A DNA stretch of 64,000 bases from Paragonimus westermani (GCA_008508345.1 QNGE01001319.1:30215-94214), one strand, 5' to 3'; positions 13,401 through 26,781 are shown, counted from the first letter of the stretch. Translations and numbers: made by a program. Notes: a model not told the origin generated them from the letters alone.

Positions 13401-14881
13401 CACTTACGCAATATTTTCAACATAAAAAAGAGAATACTAAAAATCAAGAAGGATCACGTCTTAGAATAGGCTGAATGCAATAATATGGACGAGTCCATAG
13501 AGAACACAGCGTTTCAGCAACACCTAAATGAAAGGAAAATGTCGTCGACACTCTTCCTATAGTCAAAAGAATCCAACAAGATCTGCAAAAAGTAGACCAA
13601 AGAGGCAAACAAATCAATCGTGTCTGTAGATGGAGTAACAATAACCCATCTTGCCAGTACAGCTGAAACGCAAGGCATTCAAAAAGTCCAAGAGGGTCTC
13701 CATGATATCTTTCAAAAACGTTTTGACGGCATATTAGTCAACTAAAGTTCAGAACGGTGGAACAACAATTAGGATTAAACTGCCGGACCTTAAAAGAGAC
13801 AGCTTCGGAAAATTCTGCTAAAATGGCTTTCAGGGAAAAAAATAAACGCGATCGAGAGGACTGAGAGCTCGAAATCCACCTCGGTGATGATAGACGCTCC
13901 CACCGATTCATAATACATGTGTATCTTCCAACGACAACCAAATCAAGCCGACAGTTATGTGATGGGCCATCATTGACCAGGCAACATTCTTACAATTTAT
14001 TACCACATACGCTCCATGAGTCATGAATGACGATCGTTCGTGAGTACTGTCACTAAATAAATTAAATATCACCTATCGCTCTCTTCGAATCCAACACACC
14101 CCAATGTGGCCACCAGTTTCCTCTGTGTGATAATTCTTTAACCAGAGGAGTAATCCAAATAAATGCAAAAACTGTAGCCCACTGAAAGGTGGTAGTTTGA
14201 CAGTCAGCAGAGAAAGACACTTAACCGTTCATTTTTGTTGCTCACCCACTCGGTTGCAACCTATGCGAAATGGCTGTCAAACATGTGGACTTTGCCCATC
14301 CAAACAATGAGGCAGAGAATCAGTAAACGACGATTACCTCTTGCTGCCAGTTGAATCAGCGTAATTTGCCTGAATGGCTCGTCGTAATATCGGACTCAAA
14401 CATACAAACTAAAGTGGAATTACAGGAAAGGACCAAAATTATAATCACGAATTCCATGTACATGCACATGCTTTATGGGTTAAAGTGGCATCCCACAAGT
14501 GGAACAAAGTCACCTATTATTCGAGAAACCGCAATGTTAGCATGTGAATACTGTACGGGGTATCTGTGAGTAGTTTATCATAATGTAAGTTAAAATCAGC
14601 CAACTTGGTTGCGAATCAAAATACTATACACAAACCCTAATAAATAATATTAGACAAGAAATTGCTACTTTTAAATTAAGGGGATGGTACGCAACCGAAA
14701 TTGGTTGTACCAGTTCACGATGTGAGCTAAAATTTTGAAGGTTTCTCAATTAAAATTATGTGCAAGTGCATAGATGGCGTTTAGTAATCAGCTTCTCGAC
14801 TAAAAAAGTTGAAAGAGCAGCCTCAACGGAAGACGTGACAGAGGTTAGAGTACGGTATTCGGACGAATAACAAAAACTCAC

Positions 14882-15163
14882 CCGTTCTAAATCCCTTGCG
14901 TCCACCTCCATTTCTTGTCGTTCAGGTAACAGGAGTATGCGACAACGATTGTCAGGTAAAGTATTCAACAAGGTAGCTGGCTTATATCCATCTCGAACCA
15001 GAAGCCACACTGGTACCTCGACTTTCTCGCTAGCCATGTCTAAATGATCAGATCGAGAATGCGGGCCGTTCGGAGTTGAACGATGATGTTTCCAAGATTC
15101 CACAAACGTGGGAGAGAAACTCTCACAGGAATCGGCGTGCGACACATACATGTTGGCCAGAGT
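14882..15163 (-). CDS. MYO18A: Myosin XVIII-like, SH3-like N-terminal motor exon
   Basis: This 282-bp exon (94 codons, phase 0 at both ends) lies between a pyrimidine-rich acceptor (CCCTTTTATCAG) and the donor GTGAGT. Its second half reads VPVWLLVRDGYKPATLL, then LLPERQEMEVDARDLER. This matches the small beta-barrel at the start of class XVIII motors (VWLVHKDGFSLASQL ... DHDGAILDVDEDDVEK). In MYO18A that region directly precedes the actin/nucleotide-binding core. The first half is Ser/His-rich and probably belongs to the linker after the PDZ domain. The exon sits between the PDZ exons upstream and the P-loop exon downstream, as the domain order requires. Confidence 0.82.
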
Positions 15164-16387
15164 CTGATAAAAGGGTGATAAAAGATCAATAAATCAAATC
15201 ATTGCCGAAGGAAACAGAGGGCGCGCACGTGGCTTCAGAATTCGCAAGATTAGATTAGCGTAAGTAGGCGACTGATACCAGTCAAACGTCACCTGATGTT
15301 AAGTGAAGGAAAACTGGCTCCTGGTAATCCTAAAACTGAAGAGTGCCGAGCAGAAGTGTCAAACGGGGAAGTGAATGATATGAAAATATTGGACCACGAT
15401 TGTGATAAACAGCTGGAAAAAAACTCAGCATAGTTGCTACCGTGGTCAGTCATTTAGTAGAACTCGAATTAATTAAACCATTAGGTCATTTTGTACAGTG
15501 TAATTAATGGTCATGTCATATTACACAAAACCTGCATGTAAATGGCATGCGGAATGACAGCACGTGACGTGAACCACGTGAAAGCAATCGGTACTCTGCC
15601 ACAGAACCACTCAGGGGCCTGTCTTGGCTTTACCCCTCAGTCTTTCTCTACTTGTCTATCCGTGTCAATGAACGGTCTATTCGGAAGGTGTATCAGAAGA
15701 ATGCAATGTTACAGAGTTTGTTCAGAATCCCGCCGAACACAATACGTTCACAAAATTGTCCATTCAAAACAAAGTCATGACACACCGGACGGCTTGCAAC
15801 AAGACGTGTGAGCGGGACCTGTTGAATGCAGTACATATCAATCTGGTTCAATGCGACAGTGAAATTCATAAACATGTCTGACGGTTTTGGAAACCGGATA
15901 TCTGTTTAGAGTGATGGTAAACATAACGACACCAACTCAAGAGGACACAGCTGTCAACTGAAGTGTTTTTACCCAAACCCATGATACGAACCTGAAACTC
16001 TTACCGGAGAACGAAACTGACATCAAAGAGCAAAAAAGTTAGCAGGTAACGTGACGCACTTAGGTTTATAGCTGACATTTAATGTGAATCCATTGTTGTA
16101 AATAATTGCCAATGTGACCCCTAGCCTAATTTGTCTGAGATGAGTTTGACCCGTACAATTGGTCACGCGAGGTGCATCTAGCGGAGTGTTCATGTCTACT
16201 GACCCATCAGGACAAGGCTGGCTCATCCAACCAGGGTAGCAGTAACACGTGGCAACATTACATATCACCTACCTTCGGTATCACATGACAGAAGAACAAA
16301 CAGGGGTTGAACCACTGTCGCGAAGTCTACTCAAGCACACCGTGGCTGTTAAGCATTAGTGTGAACCACGGATATATTGCTGTCTGT

Positions 16388-16414
16388 GATGATGATGATG
16401 ATGATGATGATGAT
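16388..16414. repeat. (GAT)9 microsatellite
   Basis: Nine uninterrupted GAT units in intronic sequence. Confidence 0.95.
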
Positions 16415-16925
16415 GACTCAAGCACAAGTGGACACGGCGCTTTGCCTCACAGTTAGAAAGCCGGTAATAGCCTAAGGAAGAATGTATTCAGCTTGAAACC
16501 CTCGACTGTCAAGCATACACTGAACACTAGTGGCAAGATGGCTACTGCAGTCTGGACCAAGTTGTATGGGACGAAAGGCAAGCAGCCGGTATCCAAAACA
16601 AGTATCTGCATCATCGGAATCTAGATGAAGAGAACAACACACATCAGAACACTAGACTTCTAATTTCCGAAAACACGTCCAGAGACCACGCTGGTTGTCC
16701 GGTGTTTCAATCGCACATATGCAACAGCGCAACCTTATCGGTGGTCGACAACATAAATCTAGAGTATATACCCCGAGCTCAAGTTATCGCATAACCACAA
16801 ATAAGGGTCATGCACACTGATGTGGTACTTGCTGAGCTGTTTCTTAAAGAATCGAAACCATTCAGACACCGCAATTGATGAAGATTGACAATATCTACGT
16901 AAACGTTGCATGTATGACCACTGAT

Positions 16926-17219
16926 TCAACCCGATACTCCACTGAAAGTAGCCGGAGAGGTAAACCTCGTGGCCACCTCAGCATGATGCCATCGATGACG
17001 ACCGTACGCTTCGACCAGTGACGAATTGCATTTTTGCGGAAGCGAAATGAAGGCCGAAGTAAAAAAAACTGATATTACTGGTCCTTGAAGAACATCTTGG
17101 GATGCCTGTTTTGCATAAATGGTGAGGGCAAAATCGTCAGCACAGTCTAAACAACAAAGGTGATTACCAAGAACCGTTTGTATGTCTCTGTGTTGATGGT
17201 CAATCACAACAATCAACAT
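16926..17219 (-). pseudogene. LINE reverse transcriptase fragment
   Basis: The minus-strand frame contains CLDCADDFALTIYAKQ, matching the catalytic YADD box of non-LTR reverse transcriptases (YADDIALLS....). It is followed at the right distance by LPQKCNSSL, which resembles the next conserved block (F..SKCKVML), and by a segment like the V..F.YLGS box. The first Tyr of YADD is Cys here and stops lie outside the segment, so this is a dead fragment, probably of a CR1/Jockey-type element. The assignment rests on spacing of two weakly conserved boxes. Confidence 0.42.
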
Positions 17220-18544
17220 TATTGCATATCGTTTGCGATATTAGCAGATGACGATGTCTTCTGTTAGCACAAAGTCTCGTGGCAATGTGCGTTAAAAATA
17301 ATTGCCATAAATGTCTCAAGGATTTTTTCCCACCAGACACAATGTGAGAACGTTGTCTTTCAAACTAAGTTGAAGGCCCTCTCTATCGACCCAGAAGACT
17401 GTCGAATGTATGTAAGCATAATTATGTGCGAGCATTTGGACATGTAAAAACCAGAGTAATGCAGTGAAAATTAGATGAGAACCCATGCTGCTCATTGTGG
17501 ACTTACTTTCTGTCTACTTCAGTCGGCCTATGAAGAACCGCAACGGTTAGCGATCGAAATGATATCAATCTTTCGTTGTTGATTGTGTGTGTTGGGAAGG
17601 TCAATTTTGAAAACAGGGAATCGTAAGTCCCAGCGATAGACTGTTATCGAATGGGTACCGTTAACTTTCCGGAACACAAACAACGGTAGCGGCTGTAGTC
17701 TAAGACCAAGCACTTTGTCATAATTTCGACTATCGTAGTAGTTACCACTATTTTTTCTCATAGTGCATAGACAATGGCTAATAGGTCATTACTAACTACA
17801 GTAGGATGACTAGAGGAGAAGATAAAAAATTATGGCAAAATTGGTTGAAAGGTTCCTCACAGATAACAGTCCTTGCTGGCGTCAACGGCGTTCACACCTC
17901 TAGCAGAACCGATTGGGATCATACTTCTGTACACATAGTCCCGTAGTTATTCTACGCAATTAACAGCTAACTATCAGTATTGAAAACGAACAGGTTTAAT
18001 GGTTGAACTACATACGGTGTTCGTAGCGCTCACTCAAGCGACAAACCGGTCGATCGGCAGATGTGGACAATTGACCAGTCATATTTAAGCACAAGTTTTA
18101 GGGTGCCTGGCGGTATTGCCACAACTCTCCAGCTTTTTCAGCACCTAAACCCCGTCTCACACACCAACAGACGTTAGCGGTAATGCATGGAATGACTTCA
18201 AAACCACTGGGTCCCACAATCAAAACGGTGGTTCTCGGCTGGCTTCAGCTATCCGACAAATGCATTCTTCGACGCGCCCATAAATCGCGCTGAACTAGGA
18301 AGTCCCTATAATTCCTAAATGACTAGACAGACACTAATTCTGACCAAATACTCTACCTCAATTGTCCCCGATGACCATCCCCAACTAGCCATTCCATTGT
18401 CTGATCCTGAATCATGTACTAGTAAGTAAGGAAGCTGCTTGCACTGAAGAAAACGCTGATGAACCCTGGGAGAAATCATTTCGGAACATATATGACGGTG
18501 CGAGTTTGTGCAATACATCTTACATTGTACCATCTCACCTCTAG

Positions 18545-18961
18545 GATGCATACAGGACAGTCCCCATCCTCCACACCCGAGCGATCGAGTTATTCATCAT
18601 CGTGCAACTTACTAAATACGGCCACATCCGAGAGTAATCATCAACCTCGGAGACGAATAAACCATGAATCCATTTCACGCATATCACAATCGTGTCGTAC
18701 AACCGAAGCAGAGAGGATTCGAAGGAAAAACAACATCGCGTTAGTCGACTCCAAGAAACTAAATGGGAAGCACTTTTCCTTTAAGACGGAGCTACATATT
18801 CTCTCTAAGCGCTCATTCGTCAAACCTGATTTAACAAGCTTCAATAGCCACGTTGTGTTCGTAGCGGATGTATCTGTCTGCAATACATACGATGGTTCGG
18901 ATGAAAAAACGATTCCGAGTAGCGCGTACTTTGACCCCGAACTTTCACAGGGGTCGGAGCT
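18545..18961 (+). CDS. Candidate exon of an unknown plus-strand gene
   Basis: This 417-bp open segment is flanked by a good acceptor (CATCTCACCTCTAG) and a good donor (GAGCT|GTAAGT). It takes one base at the start and leaves two at the end. The product is Ser- and Arg-rich with a hydrophobic patch (HVVFVADVSVC) near the end, and contains SSTPERSSYSSSC and AERIRRKNN. No family is recognised. It lies antisense inside a MYO18-like intron, so it would be a nested gene. A phase-matched terminal exon follows at 19053-19125. Coding status is inferred only from openness, length and splice signals. Confidence 0.38.
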
Positions 18962-19052
18962 GTAAGTTCGCAGAAGTTATTTACACACCAATTATCCATA
19001 ACAATCGTGGATTTATTCAACCTGTTTCCGACCCAACCTTGTTATTCCTAAG

Positions 19053-19125
19053 ATCTTCCAAAATAAAATGTGATGACTTGTGTTTCACCTCAATACACGG
19101 TCTTCTAAAAACATGCGGCACTTAA
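19053..19125 (+). CDS. Candidate terminal exon following 18545-18961
   Basis: A short exon after a strong pyrimidine tract and CTAAG acceptor. One base plus the two left by the upstream exon make a Leu codon, then 23 codons follow to a TAA stop. The intron between them would be 90 bp. No AATAAA is seen directly downstream. Confidence 0.33.
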
Positions 19126-19853
19126 CTGTGCGTATCCAACATACAATCTATTGCGTACAATAACTACAGCGTATCCAACACCTCAGCTCTACTCAAAATA
19201 TCGATTTCGTTGAAAATTCACCGTCTGAAGTGTCATTTGTGTCAAGAGTGTAGAAACCTTCTCGGTTACATGTGCCATCTATGATTATCAAAAATACTAC
19301 TAACATTAGAAAGTGTCACATGAACAGGTTGCATAACGTTCAGTCGATTTGATATCACTTGCCGAACGATGAATCAGAGGGTTCAATGTCGGCCGTTTGT
19401 GTCACAAGCCCAGCCTGATTACCAGACCTAGTCGTGTGTAGCAAAATGATTACAGAGCTACCATGTCTGGAAAAGATCATAACATATCGACACACTGTGG
19501 CGCCAGATTCTCAAAAATTGGTTCAGCTTTGCCATGAACGGGATATAATTTGTGTGTTAAATTAGGGTCCAAAGCACTGTACAGTGACTGTGAAGGAGAT
19601 GCACTTAGCCTTGTCCAGGTTTAGATCATTTCTCTAGGGCTGGGATAATACAGTAGTCTTTCTATGATTGGAATGGATGGGCTCGGATAACAAAACATAG
19701 AAAAGATAGCCACATGCGTTCGGAATGTATTCAACCAAATTCTTTCATGATTCGTCAGAAGACGGTAGGCGCCGAATGCACCGCGAATGTTGTGCTATCA
19801 GATCGAGACAGTCCCAGATATATTGGTCGTTACATGGAGTCACGAGGACTTAC

Positions 19854-19932
19854 CTAGGTCCACCTATGATTGGATACTTGGCGACTAAACCCTCTATCAT
19901 GCAGATGGAATGTTTCATAGGGAAAACTTGGC
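19854..19932 (-). CDS. Candidate exon C of an unknown minus-strand chain
   Basis: A 79-bp segment between an acceptor (CGTTTGTAG) and a consensus donor (CCTAG|GTAAGT). It encodes 25 residues including MKHSICMIEGLVAKYPIIGG. Two bases at the start join the single G left by exon B to make Gly, and two bases remain at its end. The family is not recognised. The exon that should follow was not identified; a weak option near 19.57 kb reaches a stop quickly. Confidence 0.4.
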
Positions 19933-20120
19933 CTACAAACGTCGCACATACATACGGTTATACAGGACTTCGGAGAGGAATAGATGCTACCCAGTGGGAA
20001 AATTCAAAAGAGGTGATGGTACCCAATCTCCAAAAAGGAACCAACTCAGTCAATGGTGAAATGGAAGAGGATCGAGCTCTAAAAAATTACTTTTAATCGT
20101 GGCTTGAATTACCAGTCTAC

Positions 20121-20241
20121 CTTGGAACTCGTTCGGTTTTGTGAGCTCACTATAATTAAATATATCAGTATATCCTCGTGGTAGATCGTTCAGCTGCGTC
20201 GAAGCGTCTACTTGTTTGAGCGCTTGTAGGAACTCAGGCAT
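20121..20241 (-). CDS. Candidate exon B of an unknown minus-strand chain
   Basis: A 121-bp segment (phase 0 in, one base out) from the acceptor GGTTTGGACAG to a moderate donor (CAAG|GTAGAC). It encodes MPEFLQALKQVDASTQLNDL and continues through a segment with YTDIFNYSEL. The composition looks like a soluble helical protein. It follows exon A across a 105-bp intron and precedes exon C across a 188-bp intron. Confidence 0.42.
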
Positions 20242-20346
20242 CTGTCCAAACCAAACTCCCGCCCTCAAGTTCAGGTCGTCGTTTTGCACGACAGACATAA
20301 AAAGTTTGAGAGTTTATGAACTGCGTGAAGACATTGCCATACATAC

Positions 20347-20476
20347 ACTCCCGAGTTCATCGCGAGCTGCGTTTCGCCACTTCGGTGATTGTTTTTCATC
20401 CATAGCGTTCTTTTTGAAATATTCTTGTAGTGTAGGCTTGAAAACAAATTGGGCGCTTTTGTGTACGAGCAAGGAC
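20347..20476 (-). CDS. Candidate exon A of an unknown minus-strand chain
   Basis: A 130-bp segment after a textbook branch/acceptor region (CTAATTGATTGTTATAG) and before the donor AGT|GTATGT. It encodes SLLVHKSAQFVFKPTLQEYF followed by a charged helix (KNAMDEKQSPKWRNAARDEL). One base at the start fits the two bases left by the exon at 23838-23977. No family is recognised. It could be part of the region between PDZ and motor of the MYO18-like protein, or a separate gene nested in its intron on the same strand. Confidence 0.42.
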
Positions 20477-23400
20477 CTATAACAATCAATTAGTTGAATC
20501 CATTCAAACAAAAGATCAGATGATAGTAGTTCACACAGTCGCATTCATCTCACGAGAACGTACGTGCTGCAAGTGACCTAAAAAGAACAGAAGGGGATAG
20601 GACCTCTCGAACAGCAGAAAAACAAGCGAAACTAGACCAGTTACAAAACATACGAGGCAAGCCCTGGTACGAGAGCAGTAACATGTCCTATCGACCAGAT
20701 GACATTGACCGCACTGATGCGAGTTGTCATGGCGCCACACATCAACTGAGCTTATAACATGAGCACGTACGTACTCGAAAAGCGTGATTCCCGGAAAAGC
20801 GTTGAAGTCATAATCAGTAACCCACATAATGTAATGCCTGTGCCGACTTAACCAGACTCTTCTCACGGTGATCGAGCGCATTGCATTAGCTAGCGAAGAT
20901 GATGGGACTTAAATCCCGATCTTAGCAAGGAATTGCACTACTGACGAGTTTCAAAGAAAGTGGAACACCAGTATGATGTTTGTTTCCAAAAGGGAATGGT
21001 TGAAGAGAATATGGCAATGCGAAGGCAGAAGAAAGTTGTATGATGTTAAACTCACATCACACAAAATCCACTACTACACGTCAGCATTTCGGTTGGTCGA
21101 CGAGGCTCCCCTCATTTAATCAGAGGCAGTCAGGCTGTAAATTGTGGTGACGGACGAGTCGATCGCTATCAGATTGCGTAGCACTGTGTTCTGTCCACAA
21201 AAACCGTTTACTTAAGCCTTACAACTTTTTTGGCATCGAAGATACCCACACACATCTCCTACCTACACCCATATAAACAGCTGACTGGGTTAATGAGACA
21301 TAAACCTACTTTGTGTTCAGAGTGGTGCGATGACTGACTTCTAGTTTGACACGTCAGATATGTCAATTTGTTCTCACCTTCCTTCACAGTTGTAACGGTT
21401 CAACGATGAACTACTGAAAATATTCGCTATGTTCTGTTACCTCTCGAACGAAAGAATCGGAGCCCTTCAGACGTGAAGCAGGATGGACACCACTTAAGCT
21501 CTGTACACCATCCTGATAGGAAAGCGGACATCATGGCGAAATCACAGATGGAGAAGGAAACGTGTCTTCTTTATCCAAACAGAGACCGCACCACGAGCAT
21601 TACATATTACCGTGACTGGGTAAGTAATCAAAAATCAAACGACAAATGGGGCTACAGATAGCCCGGTACTATAAAGTGGGTATATCCCACATAGACCATT
21701 TATGTTCAGACAAGTTGACGACCCGAGCGATATCCACGGAATATTATGCGCTGCGATCCGCACACTAAACAGTTTGTGCTTTATTCCGAGAGCTTCAGAA
21801 CCTCTGAACGCGCCTCCTTAATTGTCACCTACCACAATGGCTTACACTGCATCTATATCAAACATACAAGCAAAGTTTGCGGAAACCTATGGGTCTGACA
21901 GAGCACGACAGACAGCCAACTTCACAGCAGTCTTCGATATCAAAATAGCACGACCACTGGGGATGATTTAGTTTTGCTAAGTGAACACACAGTAAATGCA
22001 CTGGCGATCAGCTTGAACAGGTTGATAACCTAAGAAGCAATACGACCATAAGAAGGTCATAAAGAATGGGTCATAGACCATGGTTTTTCCCCAGTTTAAA
22101 CGCGTTTCATAACGTATAGTGTTCAAGGAGGGTCAAAGAGTGTTACAAGGGTGTTTGACATTTTTAATTACTTCCCAAGGACCACAGAAACATGCTCCTA
22201 GAAACGAGCAGCCAGTTGTTTTGTTCACCTTATGCGGCTTATACACGTCGCATCTGCACGAGTATCTGTATAAACAACGGGGCGCAGAAGGCGCATACCA
22301 TTCGTTTGCAGCTGACGAGACTGATGACATTCTGGTTCGCTGCATCGCATACAGCCTGGCAGCACTGTAATTTCTTAAAACTGATAAGCACACGTTTGTC
22401 ACTGATGATCAGGAGTCAACAAGAAACGTGGGCTCTTACTATATATCCTTCCTCAGTTTTGCTAGAGCGCTCGTTATAGTACGTCAAAATTCCTTCCAGC
22501 ATGTTGTAAAAACGATTTGTTCTACCGGTGCGGCCAGCGTGGTAGTGATTTTTCCCATGATGTCATTTTCGCATCGTTTTCATCGCGTCCGTCCGTCGAT
22601 TCTCTTCATTGTGGGTGCTTGGCCCGGTGCTTAAAATTATGTGAACGTCCATGTAATCCATAAACATGCTGCATATATTTGACTCATTCTTCCATGTCAG
22701 ACTCACGAAGTGAACGACATTTTACTTCCTGTTATCCTAGATCTATATATTGAACTATTCCGCGTAATTGCTCCTGGCACCTGTGTGACTGATTGTCGGA
22801 ATTCTGAATAATTCTATGCGTTTGCCTGACTGCTGACTGTTAATAATGTACCTGTGGTGAACTAGGTAGTACAGTACGGTGATCACTCAGTCACCCACAG
22901 TCAAAGTGTGCTGTCTGTTGAAAGGGTGCACGTAAAAACGGAGAGGGTTTAACCTTCTCTCCGTATAAGACTCAAGCTCAGTGGACATGTGGGCTGGTTT
23001 CATCCTCGGTCTATAAGAACTTACAAGAAAACCTAACTGAAACTCCGAAATGTGTGACTAAACTATATAGTTTTCGGAATCTCAGAAAAAGGCCAGTGTG
23101 CTACAGAGCAGTAGGCACATCACCTCTCGATTTGCCGAAGATCCAACGCACATCCCATTCAGCCTAAATGACTCTGAGAACACGATTCCCAGTAAGGAAA
23201 GGGTAAGAAGACTAGCCGAGGTGGGAGAGTGACTGTCGTTTCTACGGCATGGCCATCCGGCTACTGTGACTTTATTTAGTAAAAATAGACGACTTTCTCT
23301 TTCCAAATAGTACCTCACGCACTGATAACTATGGTCAATCGAAAAGACGTTCACAATCAAGGTGTGACAAACTTAAGAGACCCGAGGAACTACAGCAGAC

Positions 23401-23837
23401 CAAATTCGTGAAAGTGGAAGAAAGGATGCAAGGAAGAACACAGTCCGATCACCGTGAAAGATACAAAAAATAAGCAACGTAGATACGGGTAGCAGCCTAC
23501 CATAACAGTGTGGAAATCTTGCATGGCTGTGTTTCGATCAGTAATCGGGTACAATCTGCTTGACAGTAATCTTATAATGCTAGCCGACTAGGAAAAATAC
23601 TGTAGAGAGGAATGTTTGAAATTTTTGAACACTTCGGCTATTCTGACATTTTCGTAGGGCAAATCCAAGGACTACGAAAAAGCTGTGCTCATAAACACAC
23701 ACCTCCTCTCGCGCACTCTGCGGGTTATCCTTTGTACCCAAACGGACTTCGTGCAACTGATAGCACTGCAACAGATCAGCCACAGTAGGAGTGATAAATC
23801 AGTTAAAATACTCCCTGACTGAGACGAATACACATAC

Positions 23838-23977
23838 CTGTAGCTATCGCCTGAGGTTCGAACAGTTGGTGAACGGAAGCATGATAGCATTACTATACAT
23901 AATTTAGACCGGTGAAGATTTCCAACATCGCTCAATGTACCATTAAGTCTAACGGCCACTGACATTAATCGTCTGTC
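23838..23977 (-). CDS. Candidate exon Z of an unknown minus-strand chain
   Basis: A 140-bp segment from the acceptor GCTGCTACCAG to a strong donor (CTACAG|GTATGT), phase 0 in and two bases out. It encodes DRRLMSVAVRLNGTLSDVGN and ends in a Ser/Thr-rich stretch. Its end phase fits exon A, making an Arg codon across a 3.4-kb intron. The family is unknown, and the acceptor is only moderately convincing. Confidence 0.3.
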
Positions 23978-26781
23978 CTGGTAGCAGCACCCACCCACAA
24001 TAAGTGCGTCTCGAGTACTGCCAACAAACTTCCAACAAACGGATCGGGAGCATGCGGTTTGGTCTACTGTTCGTCCAAAGTTGAACATCGGGATCACATA
24101 CCGTTCTGGTAGAACGAGAGTCGTAAGACCTCACTGAGGACAATTGAATACTACCACAAAACCTTCTGCAGTTGCTTCCAAAATTGCCCAAGTGACCCTC
24201 GCGCACACCACTAATCTAGCCGGGTTCAAGAACATCACGACTAGCTGTTACTACAACAAGGGATAGCAGTCCCAAAGCCTGTCACAGATATTCAACTTGG
24301 TCCTTCATACTTAATAATTCTACGTAAGAAAACTGACTGCTATGCTTGCTGTAGTTAATGAGCTGCCCTTAGTACTGTTTTTATGTTAACACGACTTCGC
24401 TCTATAACAAACTGAACGGGCACCAATACCTTTATAGTCTAAGAAAACTATTTACATTTGGTATCATGGGAACCTGATTTGAAGGGAAAGTGCGGAGGGC
24501 AATACGTCTTTGGATGTTGTAATTTGCTTGTCAGGCTGATTCAGATCTAGTAGCATCCCCTCACGAATGTTCGACGTCTTTGGATGCGAGCCCGATTTTC
24601 TTACTGCTCGTGAGGGACTGTCATAAATCCATGGGTGTATGACTTCACTTGCTTCATTTGTGTGATTCATAGACCGATTATTGTACCTAGTGATGCCGAC
24701 ACAACCCCGCATAACGCTCTGTGCAAAGCATCATCTCCAGGTTACACTCAACCAGTAACAGTAGAGGACTAAATAAACAGAGTTAATGCCATAACACATT
24801 CCCTTCCTGGAGATTTTTTCAAGACAGTATTGGAAGCTGGACTATCTGAGCACATCCAAGATCGTACTGTATGGTGAATGGGTGAGGAACCAACCTGCCT
24901 TGATTACATTCCTATCAACGAGGAGGAAATGATCGGCAGTCCATAAACCACAGTCACATTGGGCCACGGTGATCACGGAACAACTGGATTTACCTATTTG
25001 CGCGGAACTAGACAGCATGGTCTCCAAAAGTATGAGTCTAAAGACCTATCACGAAGTTAATTTCGTAGCGACAAAGACAATTCAGCAACTTTGGAGGGCC
25101 TGGCTCCAGCATCGCAATAACCACAGACCACCACTGATAGGTTATCGATAAGGAGGTCTCTGATGCCATTAACATCCCAGTACAGTGTGTTTGAGACGTC
25201 TGATAAACAGAATCAAATATCTGATTTCACTGAAATGTTCAGCATGGAACAGGTAACAATAGAACAGCTTTAACTTGCACTTGTAAAGTACGTCATATGG
25301 CGCACTTGTACTGCGATTGTTTTCAAAACGGTCTCGCTCAGAGGCTGATCATATATCCTAACCTTTTCTACAGCGAATTCATGGCACATGCAAATTCAGA
25401 CCTCCGGTGGCTATTTACCAATACACATTCGGAGGCAGTCACTACTCTGGACAAACAGTGGGCAAATGTGCATAACTACAAATCGTGAACGAATTTGTGT
25501 ACATATGAGTTAGCTTGAATGATTTACTCCGGAAATCAGCCACAAATCAGAATCAAGTCAGAAAATCTACATAACTGCAAATCATCTGGTTCGAACTTGA
25601 CATTTATCTTCCCCAAAAGCTGCGTCATCGGATTAAGAGAATCGCCAGTAGTAGTTTCAACCACACCTTGGAAACTGGTTGCTAACCGCAAGCCTGAAAT
25701 TAGTTAACTATCGCATCTACCTTCAAAGGTGGGTATACAGACAACCTAGCAAACGGTGTTGCTTTCAGTAGTCTTTTAATTGGTAAAGTTTATTAGATAA
25801 TACTTCTAAGATTCAAGGTAGTGGACCTCGAACTTATCAGTGGGGTGGCTTTGTGAGGGCTAATGATGCGTCACGAATCTGCTGACTGCCCGTGGTTTTC
25901 CGACGAAGGCTGTTACTGGAGCATTGGCAATTGGTGTGACTCACCTTGATTTTTTCAATGGCTCTGATAGCAATTCTATCACTTTCACTTCACAATTGTG
26001 TTCTGGAAGATCGATTGCCCAAAGGGGTTGAGGATCAATCAAATGAACGTAGGTTAAACGTAAAGGTGAATGGACATATATCATTGTGGTCCTCTGCCAA
26101 TAGTGACGTTCCTGAAGCATACAACATGGTACCCCGTTGTGCAGCCCTTTAGTTCTTGAATTACACAGCATTGTCGAATACGAGGGCAAAAGACCATGAG
26201 GAGTTCTATAGTGCTTGAAAGACGTAGAAAACTTAAACAGGGGCTTGAACTGCGTAAACTAGTGGTCCATAAAAAACAACCCCTCGTTCGATTTCAAAAG
26301 TTACAACGTCATATATACTTGCCATCAAACTTGTGTTGGTTACTACTACGGTGACACTAAGCTGCTCGTATCACTATACAAATGAATTTGTGAAACCTTC
26401 TACCTCGAAGTCTTTCCCCACTATGTTCGCCTCCATAATCCGACCACACCTGAAAACGAACCTACGGGCCTATCATCCTTGCTTTGAAAGTGATACTGAA
26501 AGTTTTCACAGATAGACCACTAAAAGAATTATGGGGTGCAGGAAAGTCACCATCTCGAGAGAGTGCAGGAAATAGGTCAGTTATATACCACTCAGATTCA
26601 ACTCCCATCCACAAAATACTCCAGGCTACGGAGCATTCACTTCACATTCCCTCCCACTGAACAAAGTGGAACGATCATAAGAACTGGGTCATAAAATGGA
26701 CACTGGAACACACTGCCTATCTATGTGGTCACTGCTGGATGGAGGTGAGAATTTTTAACTTGTAATCAAATACATGAGTGT

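Larger units (their letters stand above)
3367..14881 (-). other. MYO18-like long intron region, one exon missing
   Basis: This 11.5-kb stretch separates the SH3-like exon (phase 0 out) from the P-loop exon (phase 0 in). About 55 residues of the motor (the segment usually reading like [22 protein letters not shown] and on to a GP.LLV.GP motif) must be encoded in between; one weak candidate is listed at 5134-5301. Otherwise the region is AT-rich intron with a Pol III/hammerhead relic near 9 kb, a long inverted repeat near 10.1 kb and an (AAT)5 run. Short open frames on both strands look random. Confidence 0.5.

Noticed and set aside
18448..18482. CTGATGA followed by GAGAAAT, hammerhead-like
   Set aside because: No cleavage site or stem I partner and no Pol III boxes; a chance match in coding-like DNA.
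20763..20890. Minus-strand open segment RHRHYIMWVTDYDFNAFPGI with a GTACGT donor
   Set aside because: Protein-like, but its phase does not fit exon A and it lies between phase-matched exons Z and A.
22119..22634. Overlapping long open frames on both strands, retroelement-like
   Set aside because: No catalytic motif, knuckle or splice signals on either strand; probably a GC-richer stretch open by chance.
24464..24712. Minus-strand open segment with LLDLNQPDKQITTSKDVL
   Set aside because: Fair acceptor but no usable donor, and no phase link to the neighbouring chain.
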